A stretch of 64,000 nucleotides of DNA from Medicago truncatula (taxonomy: Eukaryota > Streptophyta > Magnoliopsida > Fabales > Fabaceae). This document shows, one piece after another, positions 34,490-47,687 of the stretch; within the stretch, counting starts at the first letter, position 1; each line of letters begins with the position of its first letter. The position numbers and the translations under genes are program-made. Location: NCBI RefSeq assembly GCF_003473485.1, contig NC_053047.1, positions 15,607,001-15,671,000 on the forward strand, in the 5' to 3' direction. The notes under the pieces were generated by a model that was not told where the DNA came from, did no database searches, and was given only the letters and a program-made list of their open reading frames with translations.

Positions 34490-34960
34490 TAATTATTGGA
34501 TTCGAAAATGCATTGAAAAGTGTATCACCGAAAAAATTATCTGGTTTAGTCATGAGCATAAACGTATCGCGACACTTCTTAAGATTATGAATGACAAACT
34601 ATCAACCACGTCACCTTAGGATAAAACATTACAATTTACTACACCTTGTAGAAAATCAATCAAGAATTACACCTTTAAATATGCTTATTATATTGCCACT
34701 CAAATACGGTATGTATACCATTCAAAATCGAAAGACACAAAAAAATATTAGAAAAAAAGAACAACTCGTTAACAAAAGTCAAAGGAAGTGGAGAAGAAAA
34801 AGAATCGTGAATCCTTTTTCGATGTGCCAAATAAATTATATGAACTCTCTATTTATAGAGAACATTAACAACTGATCCACGAAAAACTTGGGTAACAATA
34901 ACTCCACGGACCAGGCCAAATAACAAGAACTCCACTATGTTTTAAACTTTGGATCATGTT
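34490..34960. repeat. Degenerate retroelement repeat (related to 45613-47590)
   Basis: Shares with the 45.6-47.6 kb repeats the order: a line on cells like CTTAGGATAAAACA, AATCAAGAATTACACC, AACTCGTTAACAAAAG, and TATGAACTCTCTATTTATAGAG. The TCTATTTATAGAG block resembles a promoter TATA region when read on the minus strand. It lies between the two copies of the direct repeat. Confidence 0.55.
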
Positions 34961-35117
34961 ATCCGGTACCCTAGGACACAGGTTGGAAACCCAAAAAAGA
35001 AAGTATTAAGTTGAAAATGACACTTTTTATGCTTTTAAAAGATTGACTATACAACTTGAAATAAAATATTATTATAATTTGTTCCTTAACCAAGACACTG
35101 ATTAACATTTTCCTAAG

Positions 35118-35960
35118 ACTTTTAGTATATGAGAAGCAAAAATATGTTGGGGATTGGGACAAGAGGTTGAAACCAACTATTCAATTAAGATCACTCTTAA
35201 TTGAAAAACAAAGCATATATAAAACCACATGTTTCACACTTAACCACCAAGATGATATAATAAAGAATAAAAATGCAAAATCGTGATCATGTACGTAAGG
35301 AGCAACTAAACGCACTATCATTAGCTTCCAACATAACAACCATTGTATAATCCACCAATAAGGTGAGTTAAATCAAAATAAGTGAAAGCACAATTCATAG
35401 TATATAAGTCAATTGGTGTAAAGACAAGATTACAATACAATGTTGAAATCTCCTAGAATCTCATTTTGTATAAGCAAATCTTTAGTAGAATCTGATTGTT
35501 TAATGAAAAATGTATTAAAAAATTGTTGAGTGTGTCCAAAAATTATTATGTGTTAGGCGTGTCTAGTCAGGTGTCATCCGCGTGACACGAGTTTTTGACT
35601 TCTATTTAAGCTTTTTCTCATTTTTTTGTGTAATCGCATTTAATAAAAAAAGTGATTCGTTGAAATTGGTTGACGCCTTTTGGAAGGAGATTCTAAATTA
35701 GAAAACACCTTGAGAGTTAAAATTATTGAGGGATTGTAAGAGGGAAACAAATATATAAATTTAGTGGATATTCTTGGAGAACATTGAGAGCTAAATTTTT
35801 TGATGATTTTTTATAGCGAAAAAAGAGTTTAAAAAGGGTACAAATTATGTTTGTTCTTGGAGAGTTTATTGAAACTTATTTCTTGTAACTCTTTACAATG
35901 ACTCCTTGATAATGGATTAAGGAGCTGCTTTATCCCCCATACCTAAGTCAATTTGGGTCG
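35118..35960. repeat. Long direct repeat, copy 2 (degenerate LTR-like)
   Basis: Counterpart of 33785-34480, and continuing further with TTGAGGGATTGTAAGAGGG and CTTGTAACTCTTTACAATGA, wording like the R/U5 part of plant LTRs. No clear target duplication was found. Confidence 0.6.
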
Positions 35961-36456
35961 AACTGGATAATCTAATATATGTATGTATGTTTGTTCATCT
36001 ACTCTCTTTTTTCTTTTTTTCTTTGTATTCTTGTTTTGACTGTAGATTTTCTTTACAATATAAGTTGCTAGATTAGATCAGTTGTTGTTGTTTGAGATTA
36101 TTTAGCTATTAGTTGCCATAGATATTTGCTCCAAGAAAAAATGAAACAACAAAACTAAAATTAAATTAAGGATATGATGTGTTTTGAGAAGAAATATGAG
36201 AACTTCATCTCTATTTTAGTTACTAAATTTAGTGATAAGAAAATTAATCACAAATTTCTCATTTTTTATCTCAGATTTTAATCGTTAGTTTACATGGCAA
36301 ACGTTATTTGGTAACAAAGGAGAAGCAAAAAACAAAGAGTGTGTTAGGTTATTATTGCTCAGACTAATTTGGAGTGTGGCGTAGTAGAGACTTGTTTATG
36401 TTTGAAGGTTCAAATACTTGAAACAAGGAATTCAAACTCTCCATTACTACATATCA
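35961..36456. other. Intergenic, nothing recognised
   Basis: No gene, tRNA-like or terminal-repeat structure seen. Confidence 0.4.
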
Positions 36457-37154
36457 TAGGGTGTTTCCGGTGCAGTGTGGTTCGATTTTGAAATTAAGAG
36501 TCATCCAAACACCAAGATAAAAAAGAATATGAATTGGTTCAGTTCGGTTGACTTTTTAAATCAAATCCGAACTAAATCAAATCGAACAAATGTGGTTTGG
36601 GTTGGATCGGTTGTTGCGGTTTTTTACTAGACAATACAATTTTTTGTTTCGAACATTAAAATCAAGTTAAAAAACTAAAACACAACATATTTCTAACAAT
36701 GTTTCCGACACATTTTTAATTTCATCCGACATCACAATTTCATTTTCACTAAACAATCTAGATCCAATAAAAAATGTGGACAATTAGGTAAGAAATGTAA
36801 AAGACTAAGATTTCATCATTCTTTAAAAGTTCAAATAGCACATAAATACATTTTTGAAATAAAAAGCAAAGAAGAAACTTAATAAAGAAAATACATTGCA
36901 TTTTTTAAAAGTTTTCATTGAGTTTTTATGAGTTTGGTCTTGATACATATATTTAATTAGTGTTTTTCTTATGTTGCAATTTGGTTTGGTTCGGTTCGTA
37001 TAATAAAAACTGCAAACTAAACCAAACCATGCAGTTGAGTAAAAGAAATGATTTGAATACATCAAAACCAAATGTGTTTTTTTTTTTTTTTTTTTTTTTT
37101 GCGGTTTTGGTTTGCGGTTTTTCTATTAGATTGATTCAACTTTGAACACCCCTA
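36457..37154. mobile_element. TIR element of the TAGGGGTGTTCA type
   Basis: Left end TAGGGTGTTTCCGG; right end reverse complement TAGGGGTGTTCAAAG. Next to the ends lie GGTTCGGTT-type repeats in opposing orientations (GGTTCAGTTCGGTTG, AACTAAACCAAACC). The flanks ACATATCA and ACATATAG may be a decayed 8-bp target duplication. A 25-base T run interrupts the right part. Non-coding. Confidence 0.55.
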
Positions 37155-37859
37155 CATATAGATACTATTTTATTTATTCCCGTCAACTTAATTTGGTTAG
37201 TAGGAACACACATAATATATGTCGGACCGTTTAACAAAAAAAAATACTAATTATTTTTTAATTACTTATTTCTCTCTTTTATAATCACATCAATAATTGT
37301 AAATGATAAATTTTATATTAGTTATGAAATAATTGTTAAGTTTTGTATGTTCAAATAATATTCCTCTTTTGTAAAAAAATAAATAATAATATTACTCTAT
37401 AATATATGATAAAGAACAACTAATCTTGAAAGTCATTGCTTTTATATTAGTTATTTTTTTGTAATGCTTTTTAGATAATGCTTTTTTCTTCTCCAACAAA
37501 ATCACATAACACTACCGACGTCTATTTTTTTTTAGAGGAACTCTATAATAGTTTCATTTTTTTAACTTAACAAGGGCTTTAAAATCAGTCATTAGCATCA
37601 CTATATAACACTTTCAAAAACATTCAAGAAAAAAGTATTTCTATAACTGCGAATATTTTCTACAGCTAAATATGTGGGACCTTGAAGCATGTCCAGCAAA
37701 AGAATATGTATACAGTTTTCAAACTGCGGTGCAGACATTTGAACTTTGAAGCACATTGCTTCATTTACCGACCAAGATGCATTTAATGCACTTGAGAAAC
37801 AATTGAAGCAAATAATCAGAAGTGGGGCTCATCCTCACTCAGAAAGAGATTTGAGGGAA
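37155..37859. other. Intergenic, AT-rich
   Basis: No supported gene. The last part (from about 37760) may already be the degenerate end of a gypsy internal region that leads into the polypurine tract at 37954. Confidence 0.4.
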
Positions 37860-39950
37860 AAATATTGAGAGTGCTACATGGGAATTAGAGGATAAGGTTT
37901 TCGTATCCGGGGTTGTTTTCTTCACGTAATTTTCGAGGGTGAAAATTCTTTTTAGTGGGGGAGAGTTGTTACAGTCCATTTTTCGTTAGATTTATTTTAA
38001 TTATTTATTATGTGTGTTTATATGTTTTTATGTGTGATTAATTGTCTTTGTGTGTATTTTATTTGGGATTACTGAATTTCGGCTTAAGAATGGTATTTTA
38101 GTCATTTTTAGACTCAAGGGTATTTTGATCATTTGATGAGTAAGGGTAAAATAGTCATTTTATTTGGAAGGTTATTTTTAGTGTTTTAGGTGAGAATAAT
38201 TATTTTTACTAAGTAACTAGTGAGTTGGGGTAATTATTTAGAGACGATAATTATTCATTATGTTGACGACTTAAGTGTGTAGTAACTTTGGTGAATTAGT
38301 TGGTAAGAATATTGAGTCCATTAAGACAATTAGGGATTTAAGCCCAATTATGTGTAGATTATACAAACACTACACTTGTGAGAAAATTAGGTCACTACAT
38401 TCATTCATTCATTTCACAAAAACATTTTTAGAGAGAGGTAGGGAGAGAAAGTTGATCACTAGGAGCTAAACTGAAGTTAGAATTTGGATTCTTGAAGAAC
38501 TACAGATAAGGGGGTGGTTTCTTTTCACTAATTAAGTCATAATCTATTATTTTCAATTATGAGTTTAAGTGCTTTTGTGATAATTGAGACTTTTTGTGGT
38601 TTTGAATGATGAAATTTGTGCTCCTAATTCATGTGAATTTGTGGGTATGATAAACTTCATGAAATTGTTGTGTTATGAGCTTAAACTTCATAGTTGTTGT
38701 TGTTAAGTTATTTTGAAGACTTTTGATTAATTGAGTGTAAATCATGAATTGATGAGTGATTGTTGATGAAACATGTTTGAATGTTTGTTTATGTTTGTGT
38801 GTTAATGGAGTTTGAATTGGTGTGGTTGTTTATGAAGTTTGAATGAAAAATGAGAAAATTGTGGGTGTTGGTGAAGAAATGAACATAAGGATGATTTTGG
38901 TGAAAATTGGTGTTATGATTCGATGTCTGTGGTTGTTTTGAATGCTTTTTGATGTTCATAAACTAGAGTACAAGTTTCGGGGTCGAATTTGTGGTCTAGG
39001 GGATCAAAATTGGGGATTTTGTGTGAAATATTGGAAGTTCCCGAGAGGGAACAACCAAAACAGGGTGACTGTTTTGGTGTAACTCGCGAGGCAAGCTGGA
39101 GCTCGTTGTGGCGAGTTGCACAGGACCAGAACCCTATGTTTTGGGTGTTCTGGGCATTTGGGGATCGATTCGAACTGTCCAAACTGATTCTTTTGATGTA
39201 CTTAACTGTATTTGAGCTTTCTAAACCTTTGAAAACATCAATTGAGTTAGATTGAACTTAGTTTTGTGAATCGAATCATAGAATTTTTGAAAATGTTCAA
39301 GAACGTGAGATTTTCCAAAAGTTTATTTTCTCAAAGAAAAAGAGTAGGACTAGGTTTGTGTAATGTAGTTATGATTTATAAAAATATTTTGGATGATGTT
39401 AATTAAACTTAACTTGGTTTTACTTGAAAAATGAAATTATTTTGAAAAGTGTTAAAGTGAGACAAACTTTGTGAAATTTTGGAATTTCTCGGGATTGGTC
39501 TATGAAACGTATACGTATATGCTATTGCACTCATATGTGACTTGTGTATATACTCTGTTGAGGGGTTTGAACTTTTTCCTTTGATTTAGTTTTTTTTTTT
39601 AGCAATCCTTTGATTTAGTTGGAATAGTCGGGAAACGCTAATTTTCAAGAACTTGGACGAACTTTATAGGAATGAGTTTTCTTGAATTAATAACTTGCAA
39701 TTTGCTTTATGTTCATGATGGTAGTATAGAATAAAAATGAATTGATGATGATTGGATGTCTAATATGTTGAATGTTAAGATTTGGACAATCGTCCGTCTT
39801 TGGTGTATAAGGTGAATTTTGGACTTTGTTGATTATTGAGTTGAATGTTGTTAATGTTAATAATGATGATGATGATGAATTATGTTGTCGAATTATTACG
39901 TGCAAAATGACGATGATATTGATGACGAATGCATACATGCAAAAATGAAG
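37860..39950 (+). mobile_element. Ty3/gypsy 3' end: polypurine tract and LTR (right border unclear)
   Basis: AATTTTCGAGGGTGAAAATT (37929-37948) followed by AGTGGGGGAGAG and TTGTTACAG is the usual end of the gypsy internal region: polypurine tract, then LTR start (TGTTACAG at 37967). The LTR-like sequence runs on for ~2 kb and includes a CGCGAGGCAAGCTGGAGCTCG stretch (39065-39120), similar in style to the CGCCTGGCGA tracts at 53.5 kb. No second LTR, no target duplication and no coding region are visible, so this is a truncated copy. Confidence 0.6.
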
Positions 39951-41756
39951 GTTGCGTCGCTAACCAATACCGCTCCTCCTTGCCGCTTCGAAACCCTTGA
40001 CATGTCCCGTCCTCTATCCTCCGGTTGCGTCGCTTTCCTCCTGCATGACCTGACCATAGACCAATTTCCCCTATCCCCCAATTTCTGCCACCCTAGCTGG
40101 AACCCTTTCCACCTATTGTACCTCTCCGCCGGTGAAACACTCCGGCCTAGTTGTCCTAGGCGTGCCCTAGAGTCACCGCCACTCGCTCTCTCTGTTCTCT
40201 CTCATCTCCTTTTGCAAATTGTTAACAGGGCCGGCCTAATTATTATTCAAAGAAAATAATACGAATAAGTTTGATGATGTGTATATAAAATAAAATTCTG
40301 TCGAACGGTCATGCTTCAATTTGTCTAATGAATGTTTCTCATATAATTTCCAACAAAGCACATATACTATATGTATTCACATTATTCAAACACATGCATA
40401 ACCACCTGTTCAGGTGGAAAGCTGAATTATATTAATCTGGCATCTAATGCATGCATGTGATGTTATATGTTCCACACAATTTTGACACGAAAGCTTATTT
40501 GTCATAATTGATAGATCTATGATTTTCCTTTTCTTTTTCCCCTTAATATATAGAGAGGATAATGCTTGTATTGTTAAGGTTCATGTATGTTCAATTTCCT
40601 CTTTTGTATTCTTCTATTGATAAATTGGTGGTATATATGTTAGACTAACAATTTTGTTTTTGAAAATAATATGTGTTAATGATTTTTTTTTTTTATCGTC
40701 GACCTTGATTTTTTTTTTTTTTTTATCTCTATATATAGAGAGAGAGATAAATATTTGTAAGATAAGGCAATCATAATTATAAATGGTGAAATATGTTTAA
40801 ATTTTAGGTATAAAGATGTTATTTTAGTATTATTTATGCAATTTATTTTAATTTTTTTTTTTTATAAAACTTTATAGTATATGACATCCGCTCCCACTGG
40901 TCAATATTTATTTATTTTAATTTATACCTTTCTACAACCTTAATTTTAAATTTTAAGATATTATCAAAGTCTATTCAAATATTTGCCCGGTCACCTATTA
41001 TAAGAGTAGGAAGTGGGTATAGAAAAGACGTCTTAGAAAAATCTCACATTAAATAAGATAAGATATACTTCAAAATATTTTTATATATGTGATAGAAAAT
41101 CTTTACCCAATATCATTACTTGAAAGCAACTGTTAATTTGGATGCCTTACAAGTTCTAAGAGTTTATTTAGACTCCAACCCAAACCGCAAGGTATGTTGT
41201 GGTGTCAATTATTTATTTATTTTATTTAATCAAAGTTGTCAATTAGTTGGTTTCACAATTTGCATTAAAAAAAAAATGATATTTTTATTACAATTTTTTG
41301 ATAAATTTCTCTCTCATACTTACATTATATTTTTATTTTCTCTCTCTCTCTCTCTATTGTTTTGGACCAATGAAAAGAGAGATAATAAAATTTATCATCA
41401 AAGTTATCTCAAATGGTTGTACGTATATCACTACTCTTAAAAAAATATCAATCATAGAAAATTCGATTCCATGAAATAGATAGCTGTACATAACATCCGA
41501 CATAACATGAAAATATTCTTTACCATAGTTTTGATAGATTGCATGATATGAGGGAATTAAAATGTACAACACATTATATGGACCCAATTGTTGCTACCAA
41601 ACAAGCAAACAACTCATTATAAGCATGATCACACAATATGCTTCATGTTGAGATGTGAAAATTTCACACACATTATTTCATGTCACCTCCATATTTATTT
41701 ATCCAATTATTTTCCACTTATTAGATAGCTACATGCAATATTTATATAGTTCCTTT
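39951..41756. other. Intergenic; GC-richer patch and truncated MITE end
   Basis: 39951-40225 is less AT-rich than its surroundings and has an open frame (39882-40259) with no family I know. At 40227-40242 AACAGGGCCGGCCTAA matches the end of the hAT MITE at 52107. 41338-41356 is a CT microsatellite. Confidence 0.4.
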
Positions 41757-42082
41757 TAGGGGTGGAAAAAAATTTAAAAAACCGAACTGAACTGCTGAAC
41801 TGAATCAGAAAAACCGAACTATTACTAACAGTTCTAAAATTGAAATGAAACAGTTCAGTTTGGAACAGTTTAACTCAATAACTAAAATTCGATTTCGTTT
41901 GTTTTTATTTTTTTCAACTATACCAATAATATCAATTTGGTTCAGTTCAAAATAGTTCAATTTGGTTTGAAACAATTCAGTTCAGTTTAAAATACAAACA
42001 GTTCAGTTATTTTAAACTTAATAAACAGTTTAGTTTAATTTGATTCAGTTTTCATCCTGAATTGAACCATGCACATCCCTAA
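41757..42082. mobile_element. TIR element rich in AACCGAAC/GTTCAGTT motifs
   Basis: Left end TAGGGGTGGAAAAAA; reverse complement of the right end TTAGGGATGTGCATGG. Inside, many ACTGAACTG and CAGTTCAGTT repeats face each other. Similar in type to 36457-37154. No target duplication seen. Confidence 0.5.
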
Positions 42083-42499
42083 TCCTTTACAGTATGCTAT
42101 GAAGATCTATGAGTACTTTTGATCAGCTTTTTTCTTTTTATATTGTCCCAAAATCCTAATTAAAAAGTGAACAAAGTGTTTCGGTCAGTTAGATTTTGTG
42201 AAGGTAGTAGATGTGGGTTCAGGTGTCATGTTGAAAGGATAGGGAATTTATTATATACTGTAACTTATTTGGTTTGTCTTGTCATGCATATAGAAGACAT
42301 CCTCGTTATGGACCAAAATTTGATAAAGATTTGATATTCAAGCTTTTTTTATTTTATTTTTCTTTTAAAGATTCTAATTCAAGTTATATAGTCATCGTTA
42401 GGTGTTATGGATAATCTTATCAATTTGTTTTGTTATGGATAATACGACCAATTTATTTTGCGGTGGAATAGTTATATAAATTTGACGGTGGTTTTAATA

Positions 42500-43250
42500 T
42501 AGTACCAGTAATATATCACTTATAGTGCGAGAGGCCATCGCTTTGTTACTACTAGTTCTGGAGACCCGTGGATAGGAGTCTCGTTGACAATGTTTGACAT
42601 ATGCATATACCAATGAAAGTGTCTTTGTTTATGTGGCGCCTTCTTCATAATCGACTTTCGACCCGAGCTAATCTGATGCGGAGAAACATACTTCACGATA
42701 CTTTGTGCGCGGCCGGGTGTGAGGGTTTGGAAACAGCACAACACCTATTTTTATTATGCGGTACATCACTTACTTTATGGTCTTAAGTTTGGAAATGGTT
42801 AGGCTTATATTCGGTGCCTCCTTATGAGTTACGTGATCATCACCTTCAGTTCTCTTATATGACGGGACTTTCACGATGCACTCATTCATTCTTGCAAGGT
42901 ATTTGGTTTGCATGCGTTTGGGTAATATATGGAAGGATCGAAATAACCACATCTTTAAAAATGAGGCTACACATCCGTCTGTTCTCATTGAAAAAGTCAA
43001 GTACATTCTTTTTTGTGGATGAAAGCAAAGCATATATCTTCTAATTATTGTTATTATGATTGGTGGACAAATCCACTCCTTTGTATGGGTGTTCACGAGT
43101 AATTTATTTTTACTGTTTTAGGGAGGTGTCTCTCATCATTTGCTACCTAGACTCTGTAAATATTTTCTGATGATTTGCTTTTTACATGGTTTATGCAGGA
43201 TGTATCACCTATGTTGATAATATATTTCATTTTGGTTTGTGCAAAAAAAA
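42500..43250 (+). mobile_element. LINE remnant (RT zinc-binding domain, 3' end)
   Basis: Plus-strand frame 42601-42786 encodes PMKVSLFMWRLLHNRLSTRA ... GCEGLETAQHLFLLCGTSLTLWS, the zinc-binding domain with its Cys/His spacing. After an in-frame stop it continues with LSRCTHSFLQGIWFACVWVIY to 43044. The 3' end with TTAATATATTTCATTTTGG-like tail and A run is near 43245. Inactive. Confidence 0.85.
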
Positions 43251-44264
43251 TATCACTTATTATATCATACTATGTTACGATTGACTACAAAATGCTATAT
43301 TAAATAGACTAACCATATTTCAATATAACAATTGTCGAAAATTATATGTTTCAATGTAAAAAATCATATTATTTGCAAGAAACTTACCGTGAATTTTATT
43401 TTTGAGTCTTCTACCGACAATTCTCATTGCTCACAAAGCTTTTTTCAAAAGTTAAGCGGTAAAGTCTGAAAATGTCAAAAACAAGACGAATAAATATAGC
43501 TAGTGTTAACTTATGCCTTTTGGTTAAATGTTAAGAAACCTAAAAGAAGAAACATTTTTTAAAATTCTATGTATTTAAATGATTGAAAAGCTAAATATTA
43601 AATGCAATGTACACGTTTGAATACGTTTTTTTTTCTATATTTGTATCATTAACTTATGCTTTGAGGGCACAAATTAACATTTTCCATAAATATATAAATC
43701 TAGTAATAATTTGTTTTACCTTTCAGCTTCTATTCATTTTTACCAATAGACTTGTTTGGGTAACTGAATATATTAATATAAGCTTAATATTTTTAAAAAA
43801 TGGAGAATTGAGAAATTATTACTAATTAAATTTTAGCACTGAAAACCGTTTTATAATTATACAAATTCAAATTTGTTCCTTGAAACTACGAACACATAAT
43901 CTTTCTACTAAATTATACTACCAAAGAAAGAAGAATACAAATATAAAAATATACTTAATATACGAATATATCAAAAGAAGAATAAAAATAGCCAATTCTT
44001 AATCAACTTTGAAATGCATCTCAAAACAAAGCATTTTCTTAGTGAAAAATACAAAGTACTTAATTGGTTAATTGCTTTTGTTATAAACAATGGTAGAGCC
44101 CAATGAACTGAATATTGTTTCGATAGAATGGAAGAAGTAAGTATATCAAAGTATAAAATGAGACTTATATACTCTAAAAGTATTTTCTTAGGATTAATTA
44201 GATTCAATATTTAATATCTAATATGATATTAGAGTTTATCGATTATGACTATCTATAATTTATA
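43251..44264. other. AT-rich intergenic sequence
   Basis: No gene or clear repeat found. Short open frames are random in composition. Confidence 0.4.
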
Positions 44265-44567
44265 GGTCAAACTGCACTTTTCGCCCCCTATGTTTTAAAA
44301 TGTTGCAATTTTGGCCCCCTATTAAAAAAAATAGCAATTTTGGCCCCTTTCATCCAAAAATTGCTGAGAAGATGCCACATGTCCCAAAAAAAGGGCCATA
44401 ATCGCAACTTTTTATAAAGATAAGGGGTCAAAAAGCATATTTCCCTTATGTTAGGATGTCAAAAGAGCATATTTCCCTAAACATAGGGGTCACTTTTGCC
44501 ATTTTTTTAATAGGGGGCCAAAATTGCAATATTTTAAAACTTAGAGGGCGAAAAGTGGACTTTAGCC
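44265..44567. mobile_element. Mutator-like MITE with perfect 9-bp target duplication
   Basis: Long terminal inverted repeats of about 85 bp: left GGTCAAACTGCACTTTTCGC; right end reverse complement GGCTAAAGTCCACTTTTCGC, followed on both sides by GCAATTTTGGCCCCCTATT. Flanking TAATTTATA at 44256-44264 and 44568-44576 is a perfect 9-bp duplication, the hallmark of the Mutator superfamily. 303 bases, no transposase. Confidence 0.9.
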
Positions 44568-44576
44568 TAATTTATA

Positions 44577-45169
44577 TACATGCATCAAATCTAATAACGT
44601 TGAGCATGAGAAGGTGTATTGACAAAAATCTAAGTCCGATATAAAAATGATATATTTTTGATAAAAGTTTATAAATAGCGACTCCTCTTATTTGATAAAC
44701 CAGTTATGTAAGGATGAAGTAAACTCAATATTTTAAAAAAAACCAATATTATAACTTTCAAAATTAAGAATGGAAAAATATTCTGAAACATGAAAATCAA
44801 TCAGCAAAGAGGATTATGTTAACTATGATGATGATGATAAGAATGAAGATAATTAATTCATACCTTCTCTTTAGATTCCAGTTGCAAAGAACGTAGTATT
44901 GTGTTAATTTCTTTTCTTGGTATGCTATGCCAATTTTCTTCTTTCATAGAGAACCTGAATTTGTGGCCACTCTTTTTTCTTGAGCCTCTTCTCTTATACA
45001 ATTGAAATGGTTATTATTATTGTATTATTAGTTAATACAAAATTACGAAAACAATACATGATACACGTAGATTCAGATCCATGTCGGTATATACATACGT
45101 GTAAAGTTACAAGCTAGCTAGTGTCAAAAACTTTGCCACAGTTTAAGGGCACACTGTTTTATATAATTA
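44577..45169. other. Intergenic, nothing recognised
   Basis: AT-rich sequence without supported features. Confidence 0.35.
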
Positions 45170-45510
45170 ATACTCTCTCTGTCGTAAATCGTAAGGAAAA
45201 AATCAAATCACATTTATTAAGAAAACTAAAATATATGAATTTGGAGTATAATTTTTGTATTTTCTTTGAAATAAGTATTATGGGATGATGTAAAAATAAT
45301 TTTCATTGTTTGTTGATTATGGAGAAAATGGTAGAGAGAAAAAAATTTAATATAATTTAAATTTAATTTCATGAGTATAAATAAAAGTTTTTTTTTTGAA
45401 AATATGGTTTTTTTTAAAATATGGTTTTTTTAAATAGAAAGATTAAATAGGATAAAAGTTTGTCTTTTTTTCTTACATTTTTTTAGCTTACATTAGGGAT
45501 GGAGGGAGTA
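45170..45510. mobile_element. Stowaway-like MITE
   Basis: Left end TACTCTCTCTGTCGTAAATC and right end GGATGGAGGGAGTA form imperfect inverted repeats of the CTCCCTCC group, with TA at both ends. 341 bases; contains a duplicated AAAATATGGTTTTTTT motif. Confidence 0.65.
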
Positions 45511-45612
45511 TATTTTACTAGTTAGTTTATGAGTAAGTATACTTATTTATCTTAAAAGAAGTTTAAATTTCATTCATCTTCTTTTTTATGTTAAATAATA
45601 TATTGTTCTTTT

Positions 45613-47590
45613 TTGAGAATTGCTATTTAGGGATTTTCAAAGTGTTCTAATTTAGATTTTCAAAATCTATATAGAAAAAGAATTTCAAGCAATCGAAGTT
45701 ATTATTAGAAGGAGCTATAATTAGATCATTTTCTTTGATACGTTTCATGGTAGTGCTCATAAATGTACAAGCATATTATCAACCATGTCGGCTTCAGGTT
45801 AAAAGAACACATTTACAACTGTCTCAGAACCCTGTTGCACTATAGAATCCGTTCTAGAATTACACCCCAAATATGTTACTAAAATCACGTGAACTTAATA
45901 CTTAAATTCTACTTAATTATAGTACTATAATCACTCTACTATAATATTGTGACTACTCAAATATTGTGCTACCTTCATTCTAACCTCTAACTTCTCAAAA
46001 ATATCAACATGGTACTGCGACACTTAAATATAGTGCAACCTCTATTCTAACCTCTAAATTCTCCAAAAATCAAAGGAAATATATTTTTAAGATCATTCTT
46101 AATTTCAAAAGGACATTATACCTCAAATGGGATTATGATCTTAAAACTACTCTTTATTTCGAATGAACATAAATTCTCTAAGGGACTATGCTCTTCAGAC
46201 TATTCTTAATTTCAAACGGACATAAAAAGGAGGCGAATAGAAGAATAACTTGTTAACGCAAGGCTAAGGGGGAACGGAAGAAAATATCTCGATAACTCAA
46301 AAGCCTTTTTTGGTGTGCGAAATGAACTATGTGATCTCTCTATTTATAGAGAGAACTCACAATTATCCTACAAATTACTTGGAGAACAAGTAACACACTT
46401 ATTAAATTGAGTACCGCAATATCTTAGATTGAGCACCAAAATATTTCAGATTTAATACCAAAATATTGCATATCAAGTTCAAAAATATTGGTGTTGTTTA
46501 AAACAACAACCACTTCATCATATTTAGCAAAAATATGCACTTATATACAAACGAACTTGAACTAATAATTTGTTCAGTAGACATGGTAGAATAAAACTTC
46601 TTAAAGTTCTTGTTATTTTTTGGATTTCCAAACTGTTAAATTTTGGATTTCCTAAACCTATCTTGAAAAAGAATTTTCAGCCACCAAATATTTTACTGGG
46701 TTGAGTCGCAATCATGTCGCTCTATTTAAAACGTTTCGTGGTACTTCCCAAAATTATACGCGGACTATATTCCATGTCGCCTCCATGATAAAATAGCACA
46801 TTTACAACTGTTTTGGAACCCTAATGCACTGAAAGATCAGTTCTAGATTTACATCTTAAATATGGTACTGAGACCTCTCAAATTTAATATTGAAACCAAT
46901 CAATTATGCTACTATGACTACATTACTATCATATTGTGACTACTAAAATATGGTGCTACCACCATTCTAACCTCTAACTTCTCCAAAAGTGGTGCTATGA
47001 CAATTCTACTTTGGTATTTTGACCACTCAAATATGGTGCTACAACCATTCTAACTTCTCTAAAATATCGATAGGATATTAGCCACTCAAACGTAGTGGTA
47101 TCCCCATTCTAACCTCTAACTTTTCCAAAATATCAGAAGAAATATACTCTTAAGATCATTCTAAATTCCGAAGGGACATTATACCTCAAAAGGGACTATG
47201 ATCTTAAAAATACTCATTATTCCAAAGGGAGATAAGATGTTAAAGTGACCTTGCTCTTAAGACCATTCTAAATTTTGAAGGGACACTATATCTAAAAAGA
47301 GACTATGGTCTTAACAACACTCTTAAGTCTGAAGGGAAAAAGAGAAATGTATGAAGAACAAATTGTTAACAAAACCAGAAAAGAAGATGGGAAGAAAATG
47401 ATTGATAACTCAGGAGCCTTTTTCAGTGCGATATGAACTATGTGAGTTCTTTATTTATTTAGAGAATTCACAACTAACTTGTGAGTAACTTTGGAAACAA
47501 GTAACTCACCTAATAAGCTAAATAACAATATTTCAAATTCAGTAATAAATATTTCATATTAAGTATCAAAATATTTGATTTCAAGTACCA
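45613..47590. repeat. Two ~1-kb direct repeats (degenerate LTR-like units)
   Basis: Units 45613-46560 and 46607-47590 share order and wording: TTTCGTGG(T/TA)ACTTCC or similar near the start, CACATTTACAACTGT, CACTATAGAATC/CACTGAAAGATC, and then repeated CTAACCTCTAACTTCTC, GGACATTATACCTCAAA, and the end block GAACTATGTGA with CTCTATTTATAGAG or its variant. Inside each unit, shorter 60-80-base segments repeat again. Related to 34490-34960. Probably LTRs or a tandem-repeat-rich non-autonomous element. Confidence 0.65.
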
Positions 47591-47687
47591 AAATATTCTA
47601 GATTGTGTATACAAAAATATTTAGAAAAACTTGGGAATTAAGAAATCACTTTCAAATAATGTTTAAATTAGTTATTTTTAATTTAAC

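Noticed and set aside
39882-40259. 125-codon plus-strand open frame
   Set aside because: No family recognised; its end is a truncated MITE and its start is LTR-like sequence.
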